This document shows positions 24,689 to 36,633 of a stretch of 64,000 nucleotides of DNA, piece by piece (position 1 is the stretch's first letter; the number at the start of each line of letters is the position of its first letter). Under the pieces are notes generated by a model. The model was not told the origin of the DNA. It was given only the letters and a program-made list of their open reading frames with translations, and ran no database searches. Source of the stretch: Stenotrophomonas maltophilia. Its GTDB lineage: Bacteria; Pseudomonadota; Gammaproteobacteria; Xanthomonadales; Xanthomonadaceae. The stretch covers positions 42,884 through 106,883 of the forward strand of contig FOZF01000001.1 in assembly GCA_900113425.1 (NCBI GenBank), read 5' to 3'. A program made the translations under genes and the position numbers.

Positions 24689-25879
24689 TCAGAACAGTTC
24701 GACGGTACCGGCGCCCATGTTCTGCTGGGCGACCGGCTTGTGCGGCGGGCGCTCCCATTCGTTGCGCAGTTCGCGCAGGCGGTTGCCGGTGCGCTGCAGT
24801 GCGCTGGCGATCTCTTCGTCGAACACACCGCCATTGCGATGCAGAAGCTCCTGCAGGGCCACCGCTTCGCGGTTGATCGCGGTCAGGCGGTCGAGGTGGG
24901 TATGCACGCCACCCAGCGCCTGCGTGGCGATATCTTCGAACTGCAGCGCGCGCACGGCCTCGGCGACGCTGCCGTCGATGGCACGCGCGCACTCGGACAC
25001 CTCGCGCATGCCTTCGCCCAGCGAAGCATTGATCTGTGCCACGTTGTCCAGCATGGCCGCTGCTTCCTGGCGTGCTTCGCGGGAGCGGTCCATGTCGCGC
25101 GATGCCATGTGCGAGACCGTCTCGCGGACCTTGGCGATGGCATCCTTGGAGCTGTGGGCCAGCTTTCGGATCTGTTCGTTGAAGGTGGTCGAGCGCTCGG
25201 ACAGGTTGCGCACTTCGTCGGCGACCACCGCGAAGCCGCGGCCGGCCTCGCCGGCACGGGCCGCTTCGATGGCGGCATTCAGCGCCAGCAGGTTGGTCTG
25301 GTCGGCGATCGACTTGACGTCTTCCAGCAGCGCGAAGATGCCGTCCAGGTGCTGCGCCATCTGGTCGATGTGCTGCACGGTGGTCGAGCTCTGGCCGCTG
25401 ACCTGTTCCAGCGCCTCCACCAGCTGCTCCATGCGATGACTGGCATGCTGGGCGAACCGCGCGACGTCGAGGCCGGCACTGCCTTCATCGCCGGCACGGT
25501 CGACGATGCGCGACAGGGCCTGGCTCTGCTGGCGCGACTTGCGGTTCATTGCATCGAAGCTGCCGCCCAGGCTCGATACCGCCTGGCGGATCAGGTCGCG
25601 GGCGCGTTCCACTTCACCGCGCGAACCGTCGATTTCGTTGCCGACGAAGCTGCGCAGTTCGGTCAGCAGCTGGTCCTGTTCACGCAGGACGCGGGCCTGT
25701 TCCGGTGAGCGGTGCGCCTGGGCGCGGGCGGTCCACCACGCAAAGCCCAGCCAGCTCAGCGTCATCGTGGTCAGGATCGCCCAGCGCAGGGCGGCCGGCC
25801 ATTCGAAGCCGATGGCGAAGGGGAGCAGCAGGGTCAGGGCCAGGGGGGCGGCCAGACGGATGAAAATGCGTGAGTACAT
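24689..25879 (-). CDS. Methyl-accepting chemotaxis-type receptor
   Basis: 396 residues from ATG 25879 ([15 protein letters not shown]). Two adjacent transmembrane helices (about 5-25 and 28-50) with almost no periplasmic loop, then a long helical cytoplasmic domain with the receptor hairpin tip [20 protein letters not shown] and [15 protein letters not shown] (about 205-245). There is no obvious ligand domain, HAMP motif or C-terminal CheR-tethering pentapeptide. The segment [12 protein letters not shown] near 330 is seen in a subclass of MCP-like signal transducers. A GTG at 25900 is an alternative start, but ATG 25879 leaves a 5' leader after the sigma-28 promoter. Confidence 0.9.
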   Translation of the reverse strand: MYSRIFIRLAAPLALTLLLPFAIGFEWPAALRWAILTTMTLSWLGFAWWTARAQAHRSPEQARVLREQDQLLTELRSFVGNEIDGSRGEVERARDLIRQAVSSLGGSFDAMNRKSRQQSQALSRIVDRAGDEGSAGLDVARFAQHASHRMEQLVEALEQVSGQSSTTVQHIDQMAQHLDGIFALLEDVKSIADQTNLLALNAAIEAARAGEAGRGFAVVADEVRNLSERSTTFNEQIRKLAHSSKDAIAKVRETVSHMASRDMDRSREARQEAAAMLDNVAQINASLGEGMREVSECARAIDGSVAEAVRALQFEDIATQALGGVHTHLDRLTAINREAVALQELLHRNGGVFDEEIASALQRTGNRLRELRNEWERPPHKPVAQQNMGAGTVELF

Positions 25880-25907
25880 GGACGTTCTCGGGAGGTGCAC
25901 GGAGGAT

Positions 25908-25934
25908 GTATCGGCCGTGTGCCCTTTCTCTTTA
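25908..25934 (-). promoter_or_regulatory. Sigma-28 (FliA) promoter of the chemoreceptor gene
   Basis: Minus strand: TAAA, 15 bases, GCCGATAC. Perfect -35 and seven of eight in the -10. The predicted start is about 22 bases before the ATG at 25879. Confidence 0.9.
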
Positions 25935-25981
25935 ACGTCGATGCGCTTTCTGAATGCGCCGGATTTCCGGCGCCGGACGCT

Positions 25982-26004
25982 CGCCGGGCATGGCCCGGCG
26001 CCAC
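25982..26004 (-). repeat. SMAG palindrome, GTGG head
   Basis: Minus-strand GTGGCGCCGGGCC-ATG-CCCGGCG, upstream of the chemoreceptor promoter. Confidence 0.8.
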
Positions 26005-26053
26005 CCTGGCAGCACGCATCCGGCAGCGCCGTGCGTGACGGTCAGGTGCCCCG

Positions 26054-26076
26054 GTAGCGCCGGGCCATGCCCGGCG
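26054..26076 (+). repeat. SMAG (GTAG) palindrome
   Basis: GTAGCGCCGGGCC-ATG-CCCGGCG, 10 bp beyond the hflD stop codon, in opposite orientation to the element at 25982-26004. The pair could end hflD transcription. Confidence 0.85.
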
Positions 26077-26086
26077 GGTGCAACGT

Positions 26087-26701
26087 TCAGGCCAGCAGGC
26101 GGTCCACGGCCTCGACCATTGCCTTGCGGCCAAACAGGAAGTCCCAGTAGCTGCCGCCCAGTTGCCGCCACAGAACCGCGGCGCGGACGGCGGCCAGCAG
26201 CAGGGCACGGATCTCGGAGACCACACCGGCCTGCCCCAGATAATGCGGGTTGCCCTGAACCATCACCCGCGGCTTGAGGTGGCTGATGGTGTCCGCATAG
26301 ACGCCGCCGAGGCTGGCCAGCACATCCGGGTGACCGCTGTCGCCCAGTTCGGCGGCCTTGCGCTGCGCCTGCTCGATGCCCGCGGCAACCTTGTTGACGG
26401 TTGCGCCGTCCTGCACGAAGCGGCGCTCCAGCTGCAGCACCGACAACGCCAGCTTGGGCAGGATCGGATCCTGGCCCTGGTTGCGGAAGTAGTTGTGCAA
26501 CAGGCGCAGGCCCGACTTCAGCGCATGGCGGTCGCCGAACACCTCCTGCGGAGAGGACGCGTCGACGCGGAACACGCTGTCCACCGCGGTACGTACGGCG
26601 GCGGCGTCGGAATGGCCGGTATCGGCGATGCGGCGCACCTGCTGCAGGGCCTGGGCAATGCCGGCCAGGGCCAGGACGCGGTCGTCGACAGTGAAACTCA
26701 T
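26087..26701 (-). CDS. hflD: HflD, lysogenization regulator family protein
   Basis: 204 residues, all-helical HflD family. Conserved features seen are [17 protein letters not shown] near the N-terminus, [17 protein letters not shown] near 95, and [20 protein letters not shown] near 165. In E. coli HflD is a peripheral membrane protein that binds phage lambda CII; its housekeeping role is unclear. Its ATG overlaps the mnmA stop (ATGA), and the order nudJ-mnmA-hflD is the same as in E. coli, which supports the call. Confidence 0.92.
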   Translation of the reverse strand: MSFTVDDRVLALAGIAQALQQVRRIADTGHSDAAAVRTAVDSVFRVDASSPQEVFGDRHALKSGLRLLHNYFRNQGQDPILPKLALSVLQLERRFVQDGATVNKVAAGIEQAQRKAAELGDSGHPDVLASLGGVYADTISHLKPRVMVQGNPHYLGQAGVVSEIRALLLAAVRAAVLWRQLGGSYWDFLFGRKAMVEAVDRLLA

Positions 26702-27840
26702 GCAGCGATTACCTCAAAAGGAGAAGGGGTGGTGCGCAGGCGCTGTTCCAGCGGCGCATCGGTGGCGGCGATCACCGCACCGCCCAGGCAGATGTCGCCG
26801 TCATACAGCACCAGCGACTGGCCAGGCGTAACGGCCCGCTGCGGGCGGGCAAAGGTGACCAGCACGCTGCCATCGTCCAGCACATCGACCGTACATGGCT
26901 CGTCGGGCTGGCGGTAGCGGGTCTGGGCGGTGCATTCGAAACGCCGGGCCGGTGGTGCGCCGGCGATCCAGTGCGCGGTTTCCGAACGCAGGCGCTCGGA
27001 CAGCATCCACGGGCTGTCGCGGTCCTGGTCGACATACAGCACGTTGCTGGCCACGTCCTTGCCGACCACGTACCACGGCGCGGCCGGGCGGCCACGCACG
27101 CCGCCGATGTTCAGGCCCTCGCGCTGGCCGAGCGTGAAATAGAACACGCCCGGATGCTCGGCGATCACGCTGCCGTCGGCCGGGTCGAGGATCTGTCCCG
27201 GACGGGCCGGCAGGTAACGGCCGAGGAACTCGCGGAAGTCGCGCTCGCCGATGAAGCAGATGCCGGTGGAGTCCTTCTTGGCATGGGTCGGCAGGCTGAC
27301 GTCACGGGCGATCCGGCGCAGGTCGCTCTTTTCCAGGTCGCCGATCGGGAACAGGGTGGCGGCCAGCTGCTCCTGCCCCAGCTGGTGCAGGAAATAGCTC
27401 TGGTCCTTGGAGCGGTCGGCGCCGCGCAGCAGCAGCCACTGATGGCCGCGCTGGGTCACCCGCGCGTAATGGCCGGTGGCGATGCGCTCGGCGCCCAGTT
27501 CACGCGCCGCATCCAGGAAATGCTTGAACTTCACTTCGCGGTTGCACAGCACGTCCGGATTGGGGGTGCGGCCGGCGGCGTACTCGGCCAGGAAATGCTC
27601 GAATACGCCTTGCCAGTACTCGCTGGAGAAGTCGCGGAAATGGAAGGGAATGCCCAGCAGGCCGCAGACCGCCACCGCATCGCGGCGATCATCCTCGGCG
27701 CGGCAGTCGCCGCTGCCGTCGTCGGCCCAGTTCTGCATGAACAGGCCGGCCACGGCCTCGCCCTGCTGGACCAGCCGCCAGGCGGCGACCGACGAATCGA
27801 CGCCACCGGAAACGCCCACCATCACGCGCGGGGTGCTCAT
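26698..27840 (-). CDS. mnmA: tRNA 2-thiouridylase MnmA
   Basis: Forms 2-thiouridine at position 34 of tRNA Lys, Glu and Gln, using sulfur relayed through the TusE system in gamma-proteobacteria. 380 residues from ATG 27840 ([20 protein letters not shown]), the PP-loop ATP site lying at residues 10-17. The two catalytic cysteines are in [12 protein letters not shown] (about 105) and [12 protein letters not shown] (about 200). The reading frame extends to 27963 but lies within nudJ. It overlaps both neighbours by four bases, so the three genes form one operon. Confidence 0.97.
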   Translation of the reverse strand: MSTPRVMVGVSGGVDSSVAAWRLVQQGEAVAGLFMQNWADDGSGDCRAEDDRRDAVAVCGLLGIPFHFRDFSSEYWQGVFEHFLAEYAAGRTPNPDVLCNREVKFKHFLDAARELGAERIATGHYARVTQRGHQWLLLRGADRSKDQSYFLHQLGQEQLAATLFPIGDLEKSDLRRIARDVSLPTHAKKDSTGICFIGERDFREFLGRYLPARPGQILDPADGSVIAEHPGVFYFTLGQREGLNIGGVRGRPAAPWYVVGKDVASNVLYVDQDRDSPWMLSERLRSETAHWIAGAPPARRFECTAQTRYRQPDEPCTVDVLDDGSVLVTFARPQRAVTPGQSLVLYDGDICLGGAVIAATDAPLEQRLRTTPSPFEVIAA

Positions 27841-28298
27841 GCGACCTCCCGGACCAGCGAAAGCGGGTGGCGCTGGCCACCCAGATAGTCCGCCACGACC
27901 TGCCATACCAGCGGGCTGCGCTGGCGCTGCCCGGCGGCCTGCAGCTCGGCCGGGGTCATCCATAGCGCGCGGTCGATGCCGGTGTCGAGCGGCTGCGCCG
28001 GATCATGCGAGACCGGGCGCGCCGCGTAGCAGAAGCGCAGGAACGCCGTACCGTCGCCCGCTGTCCATTGGTAACAGCCGATGAAGTCGGTCAGCTGAAC
28101 CGTCCAGCCGGTCTCCTCGCGGGTCTCGCGCAGCGCCGCCTCGGCCAGGCTCTCGCCGGGTTCGAGGTGCCCGGCAGGCTGGTTGAGCACGGCGCGGCCG
28201 TCGATGGTCTCCTCGACCAGCAGCACGCGGCCGCCGTCGACCACTACGGTGGCGACGGTGGCGTGCGGTGCCCAGCGCGGGTCCGGCGTGGCGTTCAC
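27837..28298 (-). CDS. nudJ: NUDIX hydrolase NudJ-like
   Basis: 153 residues, GTG start at 28298. A complete Nudix box, [20 protein letters not shown] followed by TGW (43-65), matches GX5EX7REUXEEXGU. By position directly before mnmA and by sequence it resembles NudJ, a phosphatase of nucleoside di- and triphosphates and HMP-pyrophosphate in E. coli. It overlaps mnmA by four bases and lies 1 bp from the upstream secreted-protein gene. Confidence 0.88.
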   Translation of the reverse strand: MNATPDPRWAPHATVATVVVDGGRVLLVEETIDGRAVLNQPAGHLEPGESLAEAALRETREETGWTVQLTDFIGCYQWTAGDGTAFLRFCYAARPVSHDPAQPLDTGIDRALWMTPAELQAAGQRQRSPLVWQVVADYLGGQRHPLSLVREVA

Positions 28299-28299
28299 C

Positions 28300-28770
28300 T
28301 CAGAGATCGTCCTTCTTGGTCAGTTCCAGTTCCATCGCGTCGGCGGTGCGGATCGCGGCATCGATGGCGTCGCTGAGCTGGTCGGCGGTGGCATCGGCGT
28401 CGATCTTCACCACGAACATCGCGGTCGCTTCCTGTTTTACCCAGCCGCCCATCTTGGCGTCCTGCGAGTCCTCCAGCAGGCGGTTGGCGACCGCGACCGG
28501 GAACTGCTTGGTCTTGGACGTGTAGCCCGGCGACCAGATCTCACGGATGTTGTGGCTGCCGAAGTCTTCCACCGCCGAGCGCACGTACACCATCTGGGTG
28601 CGGTCGCCCTCGACGTCGAACACCAGCCGGTAGTCGCCATCCTCGTCGACCTCGTAGTTGTAGCCCAGCTTGTCCAGCAGGCGGCCGACAGCGGCGTCGG
28701 CATCGGCTGCGGTCGCCGGACCGGCACAGGCCAGGGCGATCAGCAGGGCAGGCAGAAGGGTCCTTTTCAT
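28300..28770 (-). CDS. Secreted YbjN-like protein
   Basis: 156 residues with a signal peptide (LLPALLIALACAGPATA, cleavage near residue 22). The mature part (LLDKLGYNYEVDEDGDYRLV, and AVANRLLEDS near 96) resembles the YbjN fold, which is related to type III secretion chaperones; function unknown. It heads the nudJ-mnmA-hflD operon and is divergent from clpS. The family assignment is by general appearance only. Confidence 0.65.
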   Translation of the reverse strand: MKRTLLPALLIALACAGPATAADADAAVGRLLDKLGYNYEVDEDGDYRLVFDVEGDRTQMVYVRSAVEDFGSHNIREIWSPGYTSKTKQFPVAVANRLLEDSQDAKMGGWVKQEATAMFVVKIDADATADQLSDAIDAAIRTADAMELELTKKDDL

Positions 28771-28865
28771 GAAAATCCTGTGAAACGGGGTGGGAAGGGC
28801 AATTGTGACGGCGGCCGTCCGTGCCGTCCATTCCGGGCGGGCCGACGCGGGCGCGCGGCAACCTC

Positions 28866-28871
28866 TATAAT
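28866..28871 (+). promoter_or_regulatory. -10 box of clpS, giving a near-leaderless message
   Basis: A consensus TATAAT ends 6 bases before the clpS ATG (28878). The usual start of transcription would be at or next to the ATG, and no Shine-Dalgarno site exists. No clear -35 is seen; CCGACG at 28842-28847 is at an acceptable distance. Confidence 0.6.
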
Positions 28872-28877
28872 GACCGG

Positions 28878-29204
28878 ATGCCCCGCGAGTCTTCCCCCGA
28901 TTCCCACCACGAGCACGGCATCGCCGTGGAGCCCGCGCGCCCGGAAGTGGCGCCGCCGCCGTTCTACCAGGTCATGCTGCTCAACGACGACTACACCCCG
29001 ATGGATTTCGTGGTGGACGTGCTGCAGCAGTTCTTCAACATGGACCTGGACAAGGCGACGCAGGTGATGCTGCATGTCCATACCCGCGGTCGCGGCGTCT
29101 GTGGCGTGTTCACCCGCGAAGTGGCCGAGACCAAGGTCGGCCAGGTCAACGAGTATTCACGGATGAACCAGCATCCGCTGCTGTGCACGATGGAAAAGGC
29201 CTGA
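28878..29204 (+). CDS. clpS: ClpS, N-degron adaptor of ClpAP
   Basis: Delivers N-degron proteins to ClpA. 108 residues; after a flexible N-terminal extension the conserved core reads [16 protein letters not shown] (about 30-46) with the Asp residues that hold the substrate alpha-amino group, and [12 protein letters not shown] (about 67-78). The ATG at 28878 is preferred; an upstream in-frame start at 28821 lies before the TATAAT promoter. clpA follows after the intervening minus-strand kinase gene, and aat, which makes N-degrons, is also close by. Confidence 0.96.
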   Translation: MPRESSPDSHHEHGIAVEPARPEVAPPPFYQVMLLNDDYTPMDFVVDVLQQFFNMDLDKATQVMLHVHTRGRGVCGVFTREVAETKVGQVNEYSRMNQHPLLCTMEKA

Positions 29205-29214
29205 CCGGCCTCTT

Positions 29215-29240
29215 GTAGAGCCGAGCCCATGCTCGGCTAC
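29215..29240. repeat. SMAG palindrome with GTAG and CTAC at both ends
   Basis: GTAGAGCCGAGCC-CAT-GCTC then GGCTAC: an AGCCGAGC-type element, symmetric to its ends, between convergent clpS and the APH gene. Probable bidirectional terminator. Confidence 0.85.
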
Positions 29241-29247
29241 AGCGGGA

Positions 29248-30060
29248 TCACCCCTCCGCCAACGCCTCCAGCGCCATCGCCGCGACCGTCTCGTCGATAT
29301 CGGCCGGGTCGCCATCATTGCGGAACCACACGGCCGACAGCCCGGCGCTGGCAGCGATCCAGCGCAGCAGGCGCGTGCGATCCAGGTCCGCCAGGCCGCA
29401 GACCTCGGTCACCCGGGCCGCAAAGCGCTCCGGCCGGGTGGCCACGTGGATGCCGGGACCGCACAGGTCGGGGTTGCTGAACAGCGTGGTGTAGTCGAAC
29501 GCGCGATCACCGATCAGCCGTTTCGGGTCGATCGCCAGCCAGCCGCGCGCGCCGAAGTCGAGCACGTTGTCGTGGTGCAGGTCACCGTGCAGCGGCCGGA
29601 CCTCCTGTTCGGCCTCCAGCAGCGCAACCGCCAGTGATCTGCACTGTTCCAGCAGTGTCGGCAGCGCGGCCCTTGGCTGCAGCAGGTCGGCGAACCATGT
29701 ATGCAGGCAGACCAGCTCCGCTGGCGGTGCGCTCCGTGGCCGGTGCAGCCGCTGCAGGACCTGGCACAGGATCGTGGTACAGGTGCTGTCATCACCGCCG
29801 ATCGAGCGCTCCCGCAGCGATTGGCCGCCGGCGCGCTCGATCAGGATGGCCGGCCCCTCGTGCGCCAGCAGGCGCGCGGCACCGTCGCCGTCCCACCAGC
29901 GCAGCAGGCGATGGCTGTTCTGTTCTTCGATTTCACTGCTGATCTTCAGCATTGCCGGCAGGTCGTCGGCGGTCAGTACCGGCCAGAGCCGGGCGTGCGG
30001 GGTGCGGATGGCGGGACCATCACGTCGCAATCGCCAGCGGCTCAGGTAGGGTTCGCTCAT
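29248..30060 (-). CDS. APH(6)-type aminoglycoside/hydroxyurea kinase family
   Basis: 270 residues from ATG 30060 (MSEPYLSRWRLRRDG); a longer frame would need TTG at 30099. The phosphotransferase site HGDLHHDNVLDF (about 170-181) and the following metal-binding IDPK (about 190) are intact, and the whole matches the APH_6_hur family (StrB-like streptomycin 6-phosphotransferases). Chromosomal APH(6) enzymes are known in S. maltophilia, so streptomycin phosphorylation is plausible, but the natural substrate cannot be read from the sequence. It lies alone between clpS and clpA, on the opposite strand to both. Confidence 0.82.
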   Translation of the reverse strand: MSEPYLSRWRLRRDGPAIRTPHARLWPVLTADDLPAMLKISSEIEEQNSHRLLRWWDGDGAARLLAHEGPAILIERAGGQSLRERSIGGDDSTCTTILCQVLQRLHRPRSAPPAELVCLHTWFADLLQPRAALPTLLEQCRSLAVALLEAEQEVRPLHGDLHHDNVLDFGARGWLAIDPKRLIGDRAFDYTTLFSNPDLCGPGIHVATRPERFAARVTEVCGLADLDRTRLLRWIAASAGLSAVWFRNDGDPADIDETVAAMALEALAEG

Positions 30061-30198
30061 GGTGAGTGGGCTGTCCGGGAGTGAATGAAGATCAAGCAAT
30101 CCGCACTGCTAACGCCATCTGAACGCAGCAATCCGCTAGGGTGATGGAAATCGCGTAGTCAGGCCGCATATTGTCCCCATCTGCCGCCGGAGTAATCC

Positions 30199-32478
<2,280 letters not shown>

Positions 32479-32516
32479 GCTGGCGCCACGGGCTGTGGCG
32501 TGAAGGACTGGAACGG

Positions 32517-32540
32517 CAAGGGCGGCTTCGGCCGCCCTTG
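32517..32540. terminator. Bidirectional terminator after clpA
   Basis: Perfect 10-bp stem CAAGGGCGGC / GCCGCCCTTG with a TTCG tetraloop, between the ends of clpA (plus) and the small secreted-protein gene (minus). Confidence 0.85.
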
Positions 32541-32552
32541 TGCTGTCGGGTG

Positions 32553-32930
32553 TCAGCGGCTGCGACGGCGCGCTTCACGCGTGAACCGCTCGGCATCGAT
32601 CGGCTCGATGCGCGCCACCTCGCAGGAACCGCGACCGGTGTCCAGCTTGCTTCGGCCCTCGCTGCACAGCGTGTCCGCCTCCTTGCCGTCGGTCGTGAAG
32701 CCGAGGCGGGTGGCCAGCACGGCGGAAGGGCAGCTGTTGCGGAAATGCACGACATAATGCGCTTCGCCGGAGCGGAGCAGGATGTTCCTGTCGGCACCGG
32801 CGCGAACGATCTGCTGTTCGCCGGACAGCGGTACGCACTGCGCCGCCGGGGTGTCGGCCGCATGGGCGGGCGGGGCCAGCAGGGCAATGGCAGACAAGGC
32901 CAAGGGGACGAGCAGGGAGGACAGGTTCAT
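32553..32930 (-). CDS. Small secreted hypothetical protein
   Basis: 125 residues from ATG 32930, with a signal peptide (LLVPLALSAIALLAPPAHA, cleavage near 24). The mature 100 residues contain four cysteines (CVPL, NSCPS, DTLCSEG, GSCEV), suggesting two disulfides in the periplasm. No known family recognised. It is monocistronic and converges with clpA. Confidence 0.7.
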   Translation of the reverse strand: MNLSSLLVPLALSAIALLAPPAHAADTPAAQCVPLSGEQQIVRAGADRNILLRSGEAHYVVHFRNSCPSAVLATRLGFTTDGKEADTLCSEGRSKLDTGRGSCEVARIEPIDAERFTREARRRSR

Positions 32931-33077
32931 GGCGGGGCAGGGGTGGCGATCCGGAGTGGATCGGATCCCAGAATGCTGCGGCTGTCGCAACTGCGAATCT
33001 GCCGCAAGCAGGGCTGACTGACGCCATGGTGAGATCGGTCACGATGACCTCCGGCAGGGCCGGAGCGCGGGCATGAC

Positions 33078-33104
33078 AAAAGGCCAGCAACCCAGGCTGG
33101 CCTT
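33078..33104 (-). terminator. Intrinsic terminator of infA
   Basis: Nine-bp stem AAGGCCAGC / GCTGGCCTT with a seven-base loop, ending on the minus strand in TTTTG, 28 bp after the infA stop. Confidence 0.85.
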
Positions 33105-33131
33105 GTCGAAGTGGCGCGACGCGCCGACCGC

Positions 33132-33350
33132 TTACTTCATGCGGTAGGTGATACGACCCTTGGTCAGGTCGTACGGGGTCATCTCAACCTTGACCCGGTC
33201 ACCGGTGAGGATGCGGATGTAGTTCTTGCGCATGCGGCCGGAGATGTGGGCGATGATCTCGTGCCCATTTTCCAGACGAACGCGGAAAGTGGTGTTCGGC
33301 AGCGTCTCGCTGACGGTGCCCTCGAACTCGATGGAATCGTCTTTCGACAT
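33132..33350 (-). CDS. infA: Translation initiation factor IF-1
   Basis: 72 residues, the exact IF-1 length. The S1-like OB fold is clear ([20 protein letters not shown] near 7-26, [19 protein letters not shown] near 35-53). It starts [11 protein letters not shown]. It has its own promoter and terminator, so it is a single transcription unit, although it sits with clpA and aat as in E. coli. Confidence 0.98.
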   Translation of the reverse strand: MSKDDSIEFEGTVSETLPNTTFRVRLENGHEIIAHISGRMRKNYIRILTGDRVKVEMTPYDLTKGRITYRMK

Positions 33351-33399
33351 GTAGTCCTGTGCGGTTCAGAAAACGGCCACGCTGGGCCTAAGGCGCAGT

Positions 33400-33428
33400 A
33401 TTTTACGCGGGACGCGGCCGGCTTGCAA
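33400..33428 (-). promoter_or_regulatory. Sigma-70 promoter of infA
   Basis: Minus strand: TTGCAA, 17 bases, TAAAAT, near-consensus with optimal spacing, about 50 bp before the infA ATG. Confidence 0.85.
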
Positions 33429-33436
33429 AGTTTGTG

Positions 33437-34177
33437 TTAACCCCCGGCCAGGACACGGGCCGGCAGGCGGCCCATGTGCCGGGTCCACGGGCCTTCACGC
33501 CCTTGGCAGCGCACGGCCCGCCGCACGTGGTCCAGAAACGCGGCGCGTGGCAGGTGCACCGCACCCATCCGCAGCAGATGCGGATTCTCCACCTGTGCAT
33601 CGATCAGTTCCCAGCCCCAGCCGTGCAGGGTGGCCGCCAGCGCAGCCAGCGCGATCTTGGAGCCGCCGCTGGCGCCGCTGAACATGCTTTCGCCGAAGAA
33701 CATCGTGCCGATGGCCACGCCATAGATGCCCCCGACCAGGGTCTGCCGGTCCCAGACCTCGACGGAATGGGCGAACCCGAGGTCGTGCAGCCGGCTGTAG
33801 GCCTCGACCATGGCCGGGCTGATCCAGGTGCCGTCCTGTCCGGGGCGCGGCGCGGCAGCACAGGCGCGCATCACCTGGCTGAAGGCGGTGTCGGCAGTCA
33901 CCTCCCAGTGGCTGCCGCGCACCTGGCGGCGGAAGCGGCTGGACAGGTGTACGCCGGAGGTGCGGAACACCATGCGGGGGTCCGGTGACCACCACAGGAT
34001 CGGCTCGCCGTCGCTGAACCACGGGAAGATGCCACCGGCATAGGCATTCAACAGGCGTGCGGGATGCAGGTCGCCGCCTACGGCCAGCAGGCCGTCAGGA
34101 CTGCGCAGCGCGGTTTCAGCGGGCGGGAAGGGGGCGTCCGGCGCATCGTCCAGGCGCCAGGGCAATTGACGGGTCAT
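33437..34177 (-). CDS. aat: Leucyl/phenylalanyl-tRNA-protein transferase Aat
   Basis: Adds Leu or Phe to N-terminal Lys/Arg, creating destabilising N-termini recognised by ClpS. 246 residues from ATG 34177 (MTRQLPWRLDD). The conserved core is present: LLNAYAGGIFPWFSDGEPIL (about 42-61) with WWSPDPR, and GGIYGVAIGTMFFGESMF (about 149-166). Its nearness to clpS, clpA and infA reproduces the E. coli layout. The frame can be extended to 34330 but would overlap the upstream gene. Confidence 0.97.
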   Translation of the reverse strand: MTRQLPWRLDDAPDAPFPPAETALRSPDGLLAVGGDLHPARLLNAYAGGIFPWFSDGEPILWWSPDPRMVFRTSGVHLSSRFRRQVRGSHWEVTADTAFSQVMRACAAAPRPGQDGTWISPAMVEAYSRLHDLGFAHSVEVWDRQTLVGGIYGVAIGTMFFGESMFSGASGGSKIALAALAATLHGWGWELIDAQVENPHLLRMGAVHLPRAAFLDHVRRAVRCQGREGPWTRHMGRLPARVLAGG

Positions 34178-34220
34178 GCCGGGAGTGTAGCGATGCCGGC
34201 GCATCCGTTCTGCGGCGGCG

Positions 34221-35345
34221 CTACTCCTGCGTGCGGAACGGGCTGTGTTGCTGCAGCGCCTGCTCATAGCGCCGCACGTCCCTGCGCTCCTGCCGGCACC
34301 AGTCCTGCAGTGCTTCTGCGAAATCCGCATCGGCCACCCAGTGCCGGCTGCGCACCCGCGTCGGCAGGAAGCCGCGCGCCAGCTTGTGTTCGCCCTGTGC
34401 GCCGGGCTCGAAGCGGGTCAGGCCTTCGCGCAGGCAGTACTCGATGCCCTGGTAGTAGCAGGCCTCGAAGTGCAGGCCGGGCAGGGTGACGCCGCCCCAG
34501 TAGCGGCCATACAGCGTATCGCCCCCGCGCAGGCACAGGGCGCCGGCAATCGGTTCGCCGTCCTGGTCGGCCAGGAACATCACCAGGCCGCGCCCGAGGC
34601 TGCTGGCCAGGTGGCGCAGGAAGGACTCGGTGAGCGCCGGTGCATTGCCGTACTCGACGAAGGTCTGCAGGTAGAAGCGGTACATCGCCTGCAGGTCGGC
34701 GCGGCTGGCCTCATCGCCGTGCACCACGCGGAAGCCGACGCCCTGGCGGGTGACCTTGGCGCGCTCCTGGCGGATGTTCTTGCGGTGCTTGTGGTCCATG
34801 GCGCCTAGGAACTGGTCGAACGTCGTCCAGTCGCCCGGGTTCTGCCACTGGAACTGGATGTCCTCGCGCAGCAGCCATTCATCGCCGAACAGTGATTCAT
34901 CCACTGCGGTGTGGAAGTTGATATGCGCCGAGGACACGTCCAGCGCGGGCAGCGCCTCGCGCAGGGCCGACAGCACGCCGGCACGAGCTGGATCGTCCCG
35001 GGCCAGCAGCCGCGGCCCGGTCACCGGCGAGTACGGCACGGCGCCGAGCCATTTCGGGTAATAGTCGCGGCCATGCCGGGCATAGGCATTGGCCCAGGCG
35101 TGGTCGAACACGAACTCGCCGTGGGAGTTGGTCTTCAGGTAGCCGGGAATCGCCGCGACCAGGACGTCGCCCTCCCACAGGGTGAAATGCCGTGCCTGCC
35201 AGCCCCAGTCCCCGCGCAGGCAACCGTGGGCTTCGAGTCCGGCCAGGAACGCGTGGCTGACGAAGGGATTGCGGCCATCATGCAGCGCGTCCCAGTCGGT
35301 GGCGGTAACGGACTGCAGCGAGTCGAGGAAACGGGGGGAGGGCAT
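34221..35345 (-). CDS. FemAB/GNAT-like N-acyltransferase (COG3146 family)
   Basis: 374 residues, FemAB-like/peptidogalycan-recognition family (PF04339 type). Seen: NPFVSHAFLAGLEAHGCL near 26, HKHRKNIRQERAKVTRQG near 185, and ACYYQGIEYCLREGLTRFEPGAQGEHK-type sequence near 300-325. Such proteins have a duplicated GNAT fold; their substrate is not established. It lies 43 bp upstream of aat in the same direction and may be co-transcribed. Confidence 0.8.
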   Translation of the reverse strand: MPSPRFLDSLQSVTATDWDALHDGRNPFVSHAFLAGLEAHGCLRGDWGWQARHFTLWEGDVLVAAIPGYLKTNSHGEFVFDHAWANAYARHGRDYYPKWLGAVPYSPVTGPRLLARDDPARAGVLSALREALPALDVSSAHINFHTAVDESLFGDEWLLREDIQFQWQNPGDWTTFDQFLGAMDHKHRKNIRQERAKVTRQGVGFRVVHGDEASRADLQAMYRFYLQTFVEYGNAPALTESFLRHLASSLGRGLVMFLADQDGEPIAGALCLRGGDTLYGRYWGGVTLPGLHFEACYYQGIEYCLREGLTRFEPGAQGEHKLARGFLPTRVRSRHWVADADFAEALQDWCRQERRDVRRYEQALQQHSPFRTQE

Positions 35346-35365
35346 GGGCCAAGGATAGGTCAGAA

Positions 35366-35398
35366 GAAAACAGAAAGGCCGGCGCTTCCGCGCCGGCC
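35366..35398 (-). terminator. Intrinsic terminator of trxB
   Basis: Nine-bp stem GGCCGGCGC / GCGCCGGCC, loop TTCC, followed on the minus strand by TTTCTGTTTTC. It lies just after the trxB stop. Confidence 0.88.
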
Positions 35399-35428
35399 CC
35401 CAGGGTCAGTCAAGGCGTGGAGCAGTCT

Positions 35429-36493
<1,065 letters not shown>

Positions 36494-36567
36494 TCAAGCC
36501 GATGAACAGAACGCCGTCACCCATCGACGGTTTCCGGCCCCGGAGGGCGCCTCGCAGCGTCGCATAA

Positions 36568-36596
36568 CTGAAAACTGACGCCGTCTCATTTATTAT
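36568..36596 (+). promoter_or_regulatory. Probable sigma-70 promoter of ftsK
   Basis: CTGAAA, 17 bases, TATTAT, 37 bp upstream of the ftsK GTG, in the 233-bp gap shared with trxB. The rest of this gap shows nothing distinct. Confidence 0.65.
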
Positions 36597-36633
36597 CAAT
36601 CACTAACAGCGCATTCCAAAGGTATGGTCTAAG

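Noticed and set aside
26087..26701. purB following hflD as in E. coli
   Set aside because: Downstream of hflD there are SMAG repeats and then a chemoreceptor gene; no purB sequence is present.
32931..33131. A tRNA gene near clpA/infA, as in E. coli (serW)
   Set aside because: No cloverleaf, anticodon stem or CCA end is visible between clpA and aat on either strand.
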